The notes under the pieces: model-generated
Told to the model about the DNA's origin: nothing
Seen by the model: only the letters and a program-made list of their open reading frames with translations
Databases searched by the model: none
Shown: piece after piece, positions 45,812 to 57,800 of the stretch
How positions within the stretch are numbered: the stretch's first letter is position 1
Layout of the letters: each line of letters opens with the position of its first letter
Source of the DNA: Siphlonurus alternatus
Lineage: Eukaryota > Arthropoda > Insecta > Ephemeroptera > Siphlonuridae
NCBI GenBank assembly: GCA_949825025.1
Contig: OX463781.1
Location: forward strand, 35,605,537-35,669,536
Direction: 5' to 3'
DNA: 64,000 nt
Program-made: the position numbers and the translations under genes

Positions 45812-48800
45812 ATTATTAAATTTGTTAAACTTCTTCTTTTTACTGCTTGATGGCCTTCTAAAGTTGCTACTTTGAAATTACAAAAACAATTGTTCTGTAC
45901 TCATGCTCTTTAAGAAATACTGTTTGCAGATAAATATGTAAAACATCTAGAATTTTTTAATTAAAATATTTTCATTTAACCAGCAAGCTATTTGTTATTG
46001 TTTCTAAAAGATGTAGTTAAAATAAAATTTATCGTTTGAAACACAATACCAGCTATAATGTTACACGACACATTATGCTTGAGCAAGTTCTGTAAACAAA
46101 AGAGAGGAATTCAAACATAGAAGAACTATGAACGGTGAGTGTACTCAATATATGTTTTATAAATAATATTATTATAATCAAGACTAACTTGTCACAGGAT
46201 GTCCCCTTTCATTGAAAAGGCAAACATAAAACCATAGACGTACAGGAGTACCTACTGTAATAAATATTGTTTGTCTTATATAATAATAATAATATGTATA
46301 CATATTAATTTTACAAAACTGATTAAAAAACATGGCTTACAATAGTTACAATATACTGTAGCATCAGTTTTGAGCATTCTTGGAAATTCCACTTTTAAAT
46401 GACAGTACAATTTTTTTTTACAAAAGCTAAACACAAATAAAAGTTATGACTTGCCTCCATTTTCATTGATTGTGAGCACAAAGATATTCATGGTGCCAAC
46501 TTCAGTCAGCTGGTGATCATCTCCGAACAGCCACAGCACTTGCTGCAGTCCCAGACCAAGGGCCTCAGCCTGCAAGTACGAATAAACAATTACGTTAGTA
46601 ACATTATTTTAGCTTTTGTAGGGTTGAGCAATGCAAATTTGATTACAGTAAAAACTCGTGATTACGCAACTTGTTGTTAGGGAAAACTCGATTTTGAGTA
46701 AAGTAGATTGCAGTCCTGTCAAAAACAATTAACATTGCATGGTATAGCAAAAACTTGATATAAGGTAATACTCGGTATAAGGTAAACCTAACTTCCTGGG
46801 TCCCTTGACTTTACGTAATAACAAGTTTTTACCGTATTTTTATTATCAATACACACCTGCACCCTGATCGTAGGGGCGTAGTTGGATCCCATCTTCCGGT
46901 CTCCACAGCCTCCCGGCCAAGACCTCGTGAACTTTGGATCAGCCAGCAATGAGACAGGCTTGAAACCTCCGGGGAAGTACGGCCCCACCGGACACAGGAT
47001 CACGAACAACAGCGCATTGTCTGATGATGACACACCCAGCGTCGGCTGCACATTACACTCAAGTTAGTGAATCACACTACGATATCTGAAGACTTCTAAT
47101 CAATGACAAATTGGTGCATTATACAAGTTATCTACAATCAAGGACCACCAAAAAGTCAGGCCTGTATTAAATTCTCTCATCACTCTTATCTCTAGACAGC
47201 TACTCTACGTTTAATTTGAAGTCTAGCTCAAACTAACTTGGCAGGTGCTTTGATCAGAGAAAACTCTTATTTAATGTGAAACACACAAAAAGCTAATAAT
47301 CAGGGAAGAATTGACATGTCTGTTAAATACGTAAAAATATACATAAATAAGTGTTAAAAATTTAACATTATCAGAGACCGTCTTTTGTGATAAAGATACA
47401 GTGCGTACTTTCTAGGCGCAGGTCCAGGAAAAAATTTAGGGGGTTGGGGGGGTGGGGGGGGCTGCAAAATTTCGAGGGGCTGCCTAATGTTAAAAAAAAT
47501 TGGAGTGGAGGAAACGCCTATATTGCCCATGTTAAATCCAAATTTTCGGCTGGATCTGCGCCTGGTACTTTCAATGTTTGGAGATAAAGAAAACAACTTC
47601 TTATCAATACTGTGATTTTACATCTGGTGGTCTCTTGAAGATCAAACAGTCTCATAGAATATTGTAAATAATGATTAGTATCTTAGGCTTTTTCACTGTT
47701 ACATGGCCTTCATCGAAATTAGTTAATAATAAGCCTTTTTGCACAGCCCCATGAATATTGTTTACTACTGTATAGTAAAATAAAATTTCCTTGTATTTAC
47801 AAAGCAAAAATAAAACTCTTAATTAAAGCTATTGTGACAACACAGCAAAAAATTCCAGCATTAAGGAACATTTCGAAAGGAAGACTTAAAATTATTTAGA
47901 ACATGAGCACTTACGTCAATGCCAATCATGGTGGGTCGGATGTAGAGACTGGAAGACTCGGAGTGTGGCACCCACTCTTGGTCAATGCTGATCAGTCGAC
48001 AGATGCACTTGGTAAGCTCATGGCCATCAAAAATAGGCAGCTCTGAACGCATTGCAGACACATTCATACGCTCCATGTTGCGGTCAGGACGGAATACACG
48101 AATACGGTCGTCACGTCCTCGGTACGCCTTCATGCCTTCAAACAGCTGGTGGGTAAAAAAAATTGTCAACAAACTTCATTGTATTTTACTATAAACTTTG
48201 GATTAAAGTAAAGTGCGCGCTAGAAAAAAAAATTGAGTTAGTATTTTCTAAAAATAGTTCAAGTAGTCCTCCATATCAAACCAAAATTCAAAAAATTCTA
48301 TCTCAAATAGGTTTGCCAGAAAAAAATTCCAAAGTCAGAGTGAACGCGTCGCTTAACATGGGGCCTTACCTGACAAAAACCCTCGAATATCTCGAAAAAA
48401 TACACCGTTAGGTGGTATGAAAAAAATATGGTGATGTTCTATGACCCAAGCTTTAACCAAAAACCGATTAAAAAAAATTTCTTTTAAATCCATTTTTCCG
48501 TAAAAAAATCAAGAAAATCTACCATGTTAATTCCCATAAGATTTTTTATTATTTTTTTACGGAAAAATGGATTCGAGCGAAAAAAATTTTAATCGGTTTT
48601 TGGTTAAAGCTTGGGTCATAGAACATCACTATATTTTTTTCATACCACCTAACGGTGTATTTTTTTTAGATATTCGAGGGTCTTTGTCAGGTAAGGCCCC
48701 ATGTTAAGCGACGCGTTCACTATGACTTTGGAATTTTTTTCTGGCAAACCTATTTGAGATAGTATTTTTTTAATTTTGGTTTGATATGGAGGACAACTTG

Positions 48801-51800
48801 AACTATTTTTAGAAAATACTAACTCAACTTTTTTTTCTAGCGCGCACTTTACTTTAAATATGGGAAATACAGAAAGTATCCTTATTTTTTGTATTATTTT
48901 CATGTAACATTATTTCTGTAACTTTCACTTAAATTTTTTACAGTTACAACCAAAGTCTTCTACTCGCACAATGGTTGTAACAAACCATTGTTTATAATGT
49001 CTGTCGCATGAAGCCTCTTTTATTGTTAAACATGGGACGACGTAGTGCCTAATTTTGCCACCAAAGCAGAGAACGCATTGTTGGCATTGTTGGCGCTAGG
49101 CAACGGTGTCAACTTCATAATTAACGGTCATTTTCCATAAGTTAACATGTAAATCAACAACCGTCCCATCTTTTTCCTTTCACGCGACAGACATTATACA
49201 ACAATACTTTGTTTACTAACAACGTGCAGAAGACTTTGGTTACAACAACACCAACCTTTTTGTTTTGAATCTCTATACTGTATCTGAATACACAGTATAT
49301 ATTTTATTTTATCTGTCTGGGGGGAAAAAACTGATAATTCAATGTAACTCTTACTTTAAATACAAGTAGGGAAAATTAAAACATTTTAAGATATCAAGAT
49401 ATCCATTGTTAAACAAATACTGTATTGAAAAATGTTAATTTATTTCTGCAGAATGTATGTACACAAATTTTTGATACAACTGAAAATCTTTTCTCAATAG
49501 TACTCAAAGGTCAAAAGTCAAAGTTCAATAAATTTGCTTTGCACTGTTGTGTTTTACATGATGATTCAATGAAAGGCTTTAAATATTTATTACTGTAACT
49601 ATACATAGAAACATATATACAGTACAATGGTAAATAGTTTATATTACTGTACCTCTACTGCATAGTGGAAAACCTTAGCTGCTGGATGTAAGGAAATATT
49701 TTCAAATGGCACAATCCTTGGTGTTTGCCATCCCCCGAGGTTCTTGTTGAACTCAACCTTCATCATGTGGTCGGTGAAGTGTTTGCCAAATTGGAGGGAG
49801 TTCACGTCTGGTTTCGGGCTCAGCTGATCTGGCTCGGCTATCGTTACCTCCAGGTCCGAGTACTGGACAAGACATACGATTAGCAACCAGTGTGAAGACT
49901 CAACTCCAGAGGTGCAAGATTTAGTGGAAAATACGTTTAGGTGCGAATATGTCATGTAAAAAATAGGATTACAAAATTAATAAATTTTAAAGACCTTAAG
50001 GTCCAAATCTAAACCATGCTGACTTCCTTTACTTTTTTTTATTTATTCCTCGGAAAAAAATACCTGTAATAACTTATAATAAATCATAAACTAATACAAT
50101 TGATTAATTATACTCTATTATAGGAATTTTTATAGGGGATATTATTACGGCCATTATTCCAACAATTATTAAATAAGAAAAGAGAAGAAGGCATCAATAT
50201 TAATACGTATTGAATTCAATTGATTACCTACATGACTATTGGATAGTGGATAAATGAAAAAAAAAGGAACCAAATTAGGCTAATTTGATATTTCTCAGAG
50301 CCTGGGAACTGTTTTTAAATATTTACTGAAAGTGTAGCCACGTCCCCTGAAGGGGTTTAGTTAGGACCTATCCTTTAATTAAAGATCAAACACCTCTAGA
50401 GAGAGAAAGGTTGCATTTTCAATAAATATTTACAAATAGTTTCTAGACTTATAAAAAATATGAAAAAAAAAGTTCTAATTTTCATACTCCATTCATTTAT
50501 GCAATAAAAATTCCCAAAGGTCATCAGTTGATCGGGGGTGGATATCATTGGCAAGGCAGTACATCCAGCACCTTTAACTTGAAAGAGTTAGAAAACAGCT
50601 TGCTGCTATTAAGCTGTAATGCCTTCCTGGGTGATATCATCACAAAGCATAACCATTAGTTGAAATTAATAGATTCAGAATTAAACTTATTTCCTCAGAC
50701 AAATTAAGTTGCATTTCAAAGATAATTTGTTTAATAAATCTAGCATTTAATTTAAAAATTATTGCTAATCTGATGATGACACAAATGTTGCATAAGTTAG
50801 ATGGAAAATAGGTCAAATAAGAGAACAAAACGTTATAAAAACTAGCTGAATGCATAAAAAAATAACATTTTCTTTAACTGCCGAAAAAAAAATACTGATA
50901 ACACAAAACTAAATTTAATAATTAATAGATTAACAAAATATAAAGTGTATAGTTAAAAGTTAACATCCGTTACTGACATAACTGAGATAATTTTGGTAAC
51001 ATAAAAATGAATATAAAATGTTAAATATAATGTCACAAGAAAATAGGCATTATTTTTATAAATACAATGCTTTTAAAGGCCTTATGAACCTTTGCACAAT
51101 AGTAAGTACACGGTAAGCTTTGCTTCAGTATGATTCGGCTGCATAAAATTTTTTGTTTCAGGAGCACAAATATCAGAGATAATAGCCAATGAAAAGGAAC
51201 CTGTGACGCGCGGTGACAATATAGGGAAATCCCTGCAAAAGATAGGTTCACTCCCGCTGCAACCACGGCCACAATTTGACTTCTGGAATTCTTAAACTTT
51301 ACCAGGGCAGTCTTGATAGTATTTTTCAAATAGCCTGAAAGATTTTTTTTGATGACATTCATACAAACTGAGTTATTGCGGTAGAAAGAGGAGCAAAAAT
51401 GTTGTATAGGAAAACAATGGTTAATATTTTGCTTATCTTGCTACCGCAATAACTCAGTCTGTACACATGCCACCAAAAAAAATCTTTCAGTCTATTTGAC
51501 AAATACTATCAAGACTGCCCTGGAAAAGTTTCAAAATTCCAGAAGTAAAATTGTGGCCGTGGTTGCAGCGGGAGTGAACCTATCTTTTGTAGGAATTCCC
51601 CTATATTGTCGCCGCTGAATGAGCGCGAGTGACGTCACAGGTTCCTTTTCATTGGCTATTATCTCTGATATTTGTGCTACTGAAAAAAAAAATATATATG
51701 CAGCTGAATCACACTGAAGCAAAGCTAACCGTGTACTTAATACTGTGAAAAGGTTCATAAGACCTTTAATATATTGTGCTGTACAAGTATAGTTGATTCC

Positions 51801-54800
51801 AATAAATCACATAAAAAATTAATTTATTACTTTGTTGACAGTGCTGGTAGAATAAATGAGTGGAGCATAAATCATAGCATTAATTTTTTTAAATACACAA
51901 ACCTTGAATATTTGGTATGGAGGCTGAGAAACCCATCTTGCAGCATTAATATGGTATTCACAAAGACTGCTGCGAAGTATCTGAGAACACAAATTAATTT
52001 TTACAGTAACATAACATTTTAATAAGGCAGCTACAAAACTGCAAAGATTTAAAAAAATTTACTCTTCCTAGCATCTTTATTTACAAATGTATAATTATTA
52101 GTTAATAATAGTAAAGAAAAATAACAATGTTTTGCCGCATGGCTTAACACAATCATTTCATTCAGAATTGTGGTATAAATTTAACTCCCAAACCTCGTAC
52201 TGTATTTTTGAAATACATAAAAAAGGGCTTTTCATGCATAAGCTGTATAAGAGTTTATAATAAATTACTATTTTCCTTTAAAATTTATCCATGAAAAAAG
52301 ATTACCGTAATTTTTTTAATGTGTTGTGTCAGTGTATGATATTGACTTTTCTGGGAACTTCAAGATGTTAGGTCTGTTCGTAAATACACATTCAGAAAGA
52401 ATAGATATTTATTGATAAACTTTATGTTTCATGTACAAAAGGCTCATATATAAAAATAGATTCTTTCTGATTGTGTACGGTATTTACGAACAAACCTCTA
52501 TTGTTTTAATGTATAATTATTTTGATTATAGGACATTATGGAAATAAAAATTATTCAATTTGAACTTGGAAGCAAAGCATGGATTATAATTTTTGTGATG
52601 TCCCGAGGTATGCTAACTCGTCCTGAGCCTTATTTATTTTATATGACTTTTGTTTAAGGATGAATCTCAGTTGATTGAGATCTCGGGATTAACCCCCTTG
52701 AATTGAAAAAGACTTGCATGCGTGGGACTTTGAATGTGTCGTAAATAGGTAGCATACAAATTTTGCAGTGGATCTTTCAGATCAGTTTTGTGAAAATTGA
52801 GATAGAAGTTTAACATGAGGCCTTATGGACGAAAACCGGAAATGAAGCTGTTTGTGAGAAAACTGCCCCCTTGAATTTATTCAAACCATAAGTGAGTAAG
52901 TTTTGAAACATTCTCAAATATTGAAAATTTATTTCACTAGCTTCATTCTAACAGAAATATCTGTTGACTCCAAAATTGGAGTCAACGGAGTAACTGAGGT
53001 TAATCGTTAACCTCAAACTTCTGAAAATCTAAATTAAGTTCATTACGTAACAATAAATTGTCTGTTTCATATTATTATGTTAAGAAGGAACGGAATGCCT
53101 ACATCACACATCAAATCCATCTTAATTCACTGAACATCACAGAAAACTGTCTGTAAAAATAAAGAACCTACATGGCAATTTTTCATTGCATATTTGGATA
53201 TAGAGAACCTCGAGTTAATGTAGTGTCAATTTTCGTCAGCAATTAACGGTCGGATCAGAGTTTAATGAAGGCAATATTCACAAAATATCAAAAACAAAAG
53301 TTAGCATTTCCCTTATTCATGATTGCATGTTATTAAGTTTTAAACCCTACTCAGTATAATTACATATAATAATGTGAGCTGACGTGAGCATTCGATAATG
53401 GGCGTGCCGGGGTTAAAGTGTGATCTAATTAAAGGTTTTTGGTTAAAGAATTGAAACCATTTAAAGATTGACTGTACAGGATTATACAAGCCATTTAAAT
53501 ATAATTGGTTGAGCGAATTAGGATATGCACGCCATCACTAGAGCAAGTATACAATACAGTACTGAGGGACATTCACAAAGCATTTTAACCCCTACTTTAG
53601 CCCCGATTTTTAACCCTGGTGCTAAACATGGTGCTAAACTATGAGCTTAACATGGTTAGCCCCTGGTTTAGTACCATGTATAGCACCAGGGTTAAAAATC
53701 GGGGCTAAAGTGGTTTGTGAATGTCCCCCAGTATGTACCGTATAAATTTTGAAGTATTTTTTTTATTTATATTGAATTTCAATAAGACATCCATTCTCCT
53801 TATATTATAAAGACACTGTTAGCATATTATAAGAGGCAGACTATGCCTGGTGATCAATAAAGACAGATTAAAGACTGGATGTCTTGTAGGGATTGTGCCC
53901 TGGCTCTCCTGCAGCCAATGTAATTAAGTTAATGTAACCTCTTAGCAAGAACGTAGGAGGGTCAATTTGCAGCTACATTACTGTACAGTACATACAGTAT
54001 GGCATACAGTACAAGCAGTAAGCACATTACATCTCATTAGTGCATGTCTAAAAAAAATTGTGGTCATCCACCACCTTAAGAGACCCACCCCCTTGAAGTT
54101 CAAAGTCTCAAAAAAATTCTAGAATCAATGTATAAGATGCAAATGAACACTTTGAGAGGTGAATTTTTATTATTTTTAATAATTATTTATAATTGATTTA
54201 TTTGGTTGATTTTTCACTAAAGAGTTGGTATTACGAACACATGTCCTGCACACTAGCGCCAGCTGGCGGAGGCAGCCAGAACACATGTTCCCCCACCCTA
54301 GCGCCAATTTGGCCAGTTGGCGGGGGCAGCCAGAGCAGCCTCGGAAATTGAAGAAGTGAAGACACATTTTTTTTTTTATATCAACCAAATTTAACAATAT
54401 ATAAATAATTAGAAAAAAGATAAAAACTCCCTCCCAAAGCATTCACATGCATCTTATATTGAAACTAGAATTTTTTTGAAACTTTGAACTCCAATTTTTT
54501 ATGGTTTCTATCCCATGCATTTATAAAGTTTTCCGGCCATAAATTATATCGGGTGCTGCAACAGCTTGTTGGTCAGCTCCAAGTTCTGCTGAGTCCATGA
54601 ACGTGCTCGCCGCGCCGCTTGGAGCCTTCTCGCTCATACTTCGCTCGAACGGCCCAAGCGGGCGGCTGCGCGCGCTCCAAAAAGGATATTTATGTGGAAG
54701 TAGCGGCCAGGCGCCTGTCCCGAGGCACGGCCACGCTCTGAGGCGACACGCGTCTTTTTAAAGTCGAATGTTATATAATTTTTATGCATGATCGCCGCCG

Positions 54801-57800
54801 CATTGTAGTCACGGCTCCTCTGCAGTTGTCCAAAACACGTACATGACTCTGACGTCAGCGTTTCATCGGTTAGGGGAGCGTGGGCCATGTGTCGGCCCAC
54901 CATGCAGACTTTGTGGCATCATACTGCAGTGGTCTAGCTAGCTAGCTGCATGGTTGCATGCTGTAACACTGCTCTACATGCATCCCCACTCAGCTCTGCT
55001 CCCCCATGTGACTGCAACTGCACTATGAAGGAACTCCATAGTTCGCGTTTTCCCATATACTAGCTTACGCTGGAAGAAACAACAGACTGTTCATTCTACC
55101 CCTGCAACGTATCAATTGTCACACGTTATAACGCCTCTCTACCATACCAAGCACCCCCCGGTGTACACGTTGACCCGCCACTATAAGTTGCTCGCGAACA
55201 GAAAGAAGTCTTCTAGGTAAAAAAAAAAAACTTGATAAAGTGTACAGTCGTCGCCTCGGAAAATTTCCCTTTGCAGCCTTGTTAATCACCGTGCCCCATA
55301 AGAATAACACAGGGCAAGGTGAATGACTTCTATTGTAATTTTTCTTTCAAAATGATACGTAAAAGTGATAGCGATTAAATATAATTAATAAATTAATATA
55401 TATTTTTTTAATACTATTGAAAAAAAATCACTTATCACTTAAATCTATTTTCTCGGCGTATATTTTTACATGTCAGAGCACGTGCTGTAATGTTGTAAAA
55501 TATAATAGTAATCGCGTCGTAATCCGGTCGTATTATTATATAGTCAAAACGTAAAATTAATGCAACATAATAATGTTGTGGAAATAGCGGCCAGGCGCCT
55601 GTCCCGAGGCACGGCCATGCTCTGAGGCGACAAAAGTCTTTTTAAAGTCGATTGTTATATAATTTTTATGCATGATCACCAAGCATCTCTGAAAAATGCA
55701 AAATAAAAAAAAAAAAATAGAAGCGCGGGAAGTAAATAGATAGATTGCGATTTACGCTCTTTAATATGTGAATTTGATATAATTAATATAAGAAAGAATT
55801 ATTGCTAATAATCAAATAATTTTACTCATATAATCGGAAGAAACCGGGAAAGCGAAACGTGGAAGGGGCGGGAAGGGGGGACCCCGAAATTGAAGAAGTG
55901 AAAACACATATTTTTTTTATATATGAACCAATTTTAACAATACATAAATAATTAAAAAAAGATAAAAAATTCCCTTCCAAAGCATTCACATATGCATCTT
56001 ATATTGAAACTAGAATTTTTTTGAGACTTTGAACACCAATTTTTTATATGGTTTCTATCCCATAGTCTCCCATAATTATATCGGCTGCTGCAACAGCTTG
56101 TTGGACAGTTTGTTGGTCAGCTCCAAATTCTGCGTCCATATGGACGTGCTCGCGCCGCGGCCGCTTGGAGCCTGGTCGCTCATACGTACTGCGCTCGCAC
56201 GGCCCAAGCAGGCGGCTACGCGCGTCCCAAAAAGGATATAATTATACAGCGGCCAGGCGCCTGTCCCGAGGCACGGCCACGCTCTGAGGCGACAAGCGTC
56301 TTTTTAAAGTCGAATGTTATCTAATTTTTATGCATGATCACCATACATCTCTGAAAAGTGCAAAAAAAAAAAAGAAACAAAAATAGAGGAGCGTGAAGTA
56401 AAAAGATTGCGATTCACGCTCTATAATGTGAATTTGATATAATTAATACAATAAATAATTATTGCTAATAATCAAATAATTTTATTCATTATAAATTATA
56501 AAAATATTATAATAATATAATATAGTAACATTATTATAAATCACAAACCCGAATACAAAGAGAAATATTAACACCACGAGATTAGGCAACTTTTTCAGAT
56601 TCAAAGTAAGGCGAGTTGCCTAAACAAAAATTAATTAATTATTTACTTTATTTAATTATCAAATTGAATTCCTGTAAGTAATAAAAAAATGACCTTCTAC
56701 AAAATTTTAAAAAGCGACGTGAACGCAAAAATCTTAAATATTTTCTCAAAGTTACAGCAAAATGTAATGGCAAAAGCATGCTTATAGAGATACGACATTT
56801 TTTTTGTGGATGATGGCTACTGCACGTAAACAAGCGCGGTTGTCAAGTGCACTAGCTGTCACTGACAACAACACGACAACAGTGAATGAGGCAGAGAGAA
56901 ACCAAAAATTGACAACATTGCCGTTTTCCCCTATCTTTGCAAACCATGTGTTAAAACACATGGCCCACCCACCATGCAGACATTGTGGCGTCATACTGCA
57001 GTGGTCTATAGGTAGCTGCAAGCCATGCTGTGAGCTTGTGAACCACGGTGGCAGGGAGCCCTGTAAAGTCTCCTTTGAAGCTTTCATGGCCATGAAGAAG
57101 CTGTGATGTTGCATGCTGTAACGTGTGACTCCCCCCCCCCCTTCCCCCAAAGATGCGATTTAAAATTTCCTGCCACTCAAATAATATGTATTATAAAATT
57201 TATAAATCACTGGCTGCTCTATAAGAAGGCATTGTATAAAGTGTAAATAATACGGTCCGGCATCTCTGAAATGTAAAATAAAAAATAAATTTAAAAAAAA
57301 AATAGAAGAGCGTAAAGTAAAAAAAAATTGCGATTTACGCTCGTCAATGTGAATTTGATATAATTAATATATAAAAAATTATTATTGCTAATATATAAAA
57401 ATAATCAAATAATTTTACTCATTATAAATATTATTATAATAACATAAAGAGAAATATTAACGCCACAAGGATAGGCAACTTGTTCAGCTTCAAAGTATGG
57501 CGAGTTGCCTAAACAACAAATTCTTGAACTATTATAAGTTCCAAAAATAAAATGCATGGCGATTGTTTAAGCAGTTCATAATAAAGGTGAAATATATTGT
57601 TATATTATGTTGTATATTAATTATTATAAACATTTCATGCTTGTATGTTATATATTGTGTATAACCTTGGTTGATTTGTAAATTAGGTGACCAATAAAAA
57701 AAAATATATAATTATTTATTTAAACACTCGCGTTCAAAAATATATTACATTTTTTAATTAATTTTTATAACTTATGCATATTACTAAATACTACATATAA

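Larger units (their letters stand above)
54100..57520. repeat. Block of diverged direct repeats with GC-rich cores in BCAT intron 1
   Basis: A module 'aaattgaagaagtgaa.acaca...catcttatattgaaactag' followed by a GC-rich core ('gctgctgcaacagcttgttgg', 'gcgctcgcacggcccaagc', 'cagcggccaggcgcctgtcc') recurs at about 54340-54780 and 55890-56345. The core end alone recurs at 55580-55685. A further module, 'gcgatttacgctc..aatgtgaatttgatataatt', occurs at about 55740, 56405 and 57325. 'aggcaact..ttcag.ttcaaagta.ggcgagttgcctaaac' occurs at 56585 and 57470. The order is conserved between copies, which points to segmental duplication of one long unit. Confidence 0.75.

Noticed and set aside
47354..47596. 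Opposed frames of 80 and 66 aa
   Set aside because: They lie across the hAT-like MITE with its G runs and have no family features.
48649..48903. 84-aa frame almost identical to the one at 48163-48411
   Set aside because: Both are translations of the two inverted arms of the foldback at 48204-48856, not a duplicated gene.
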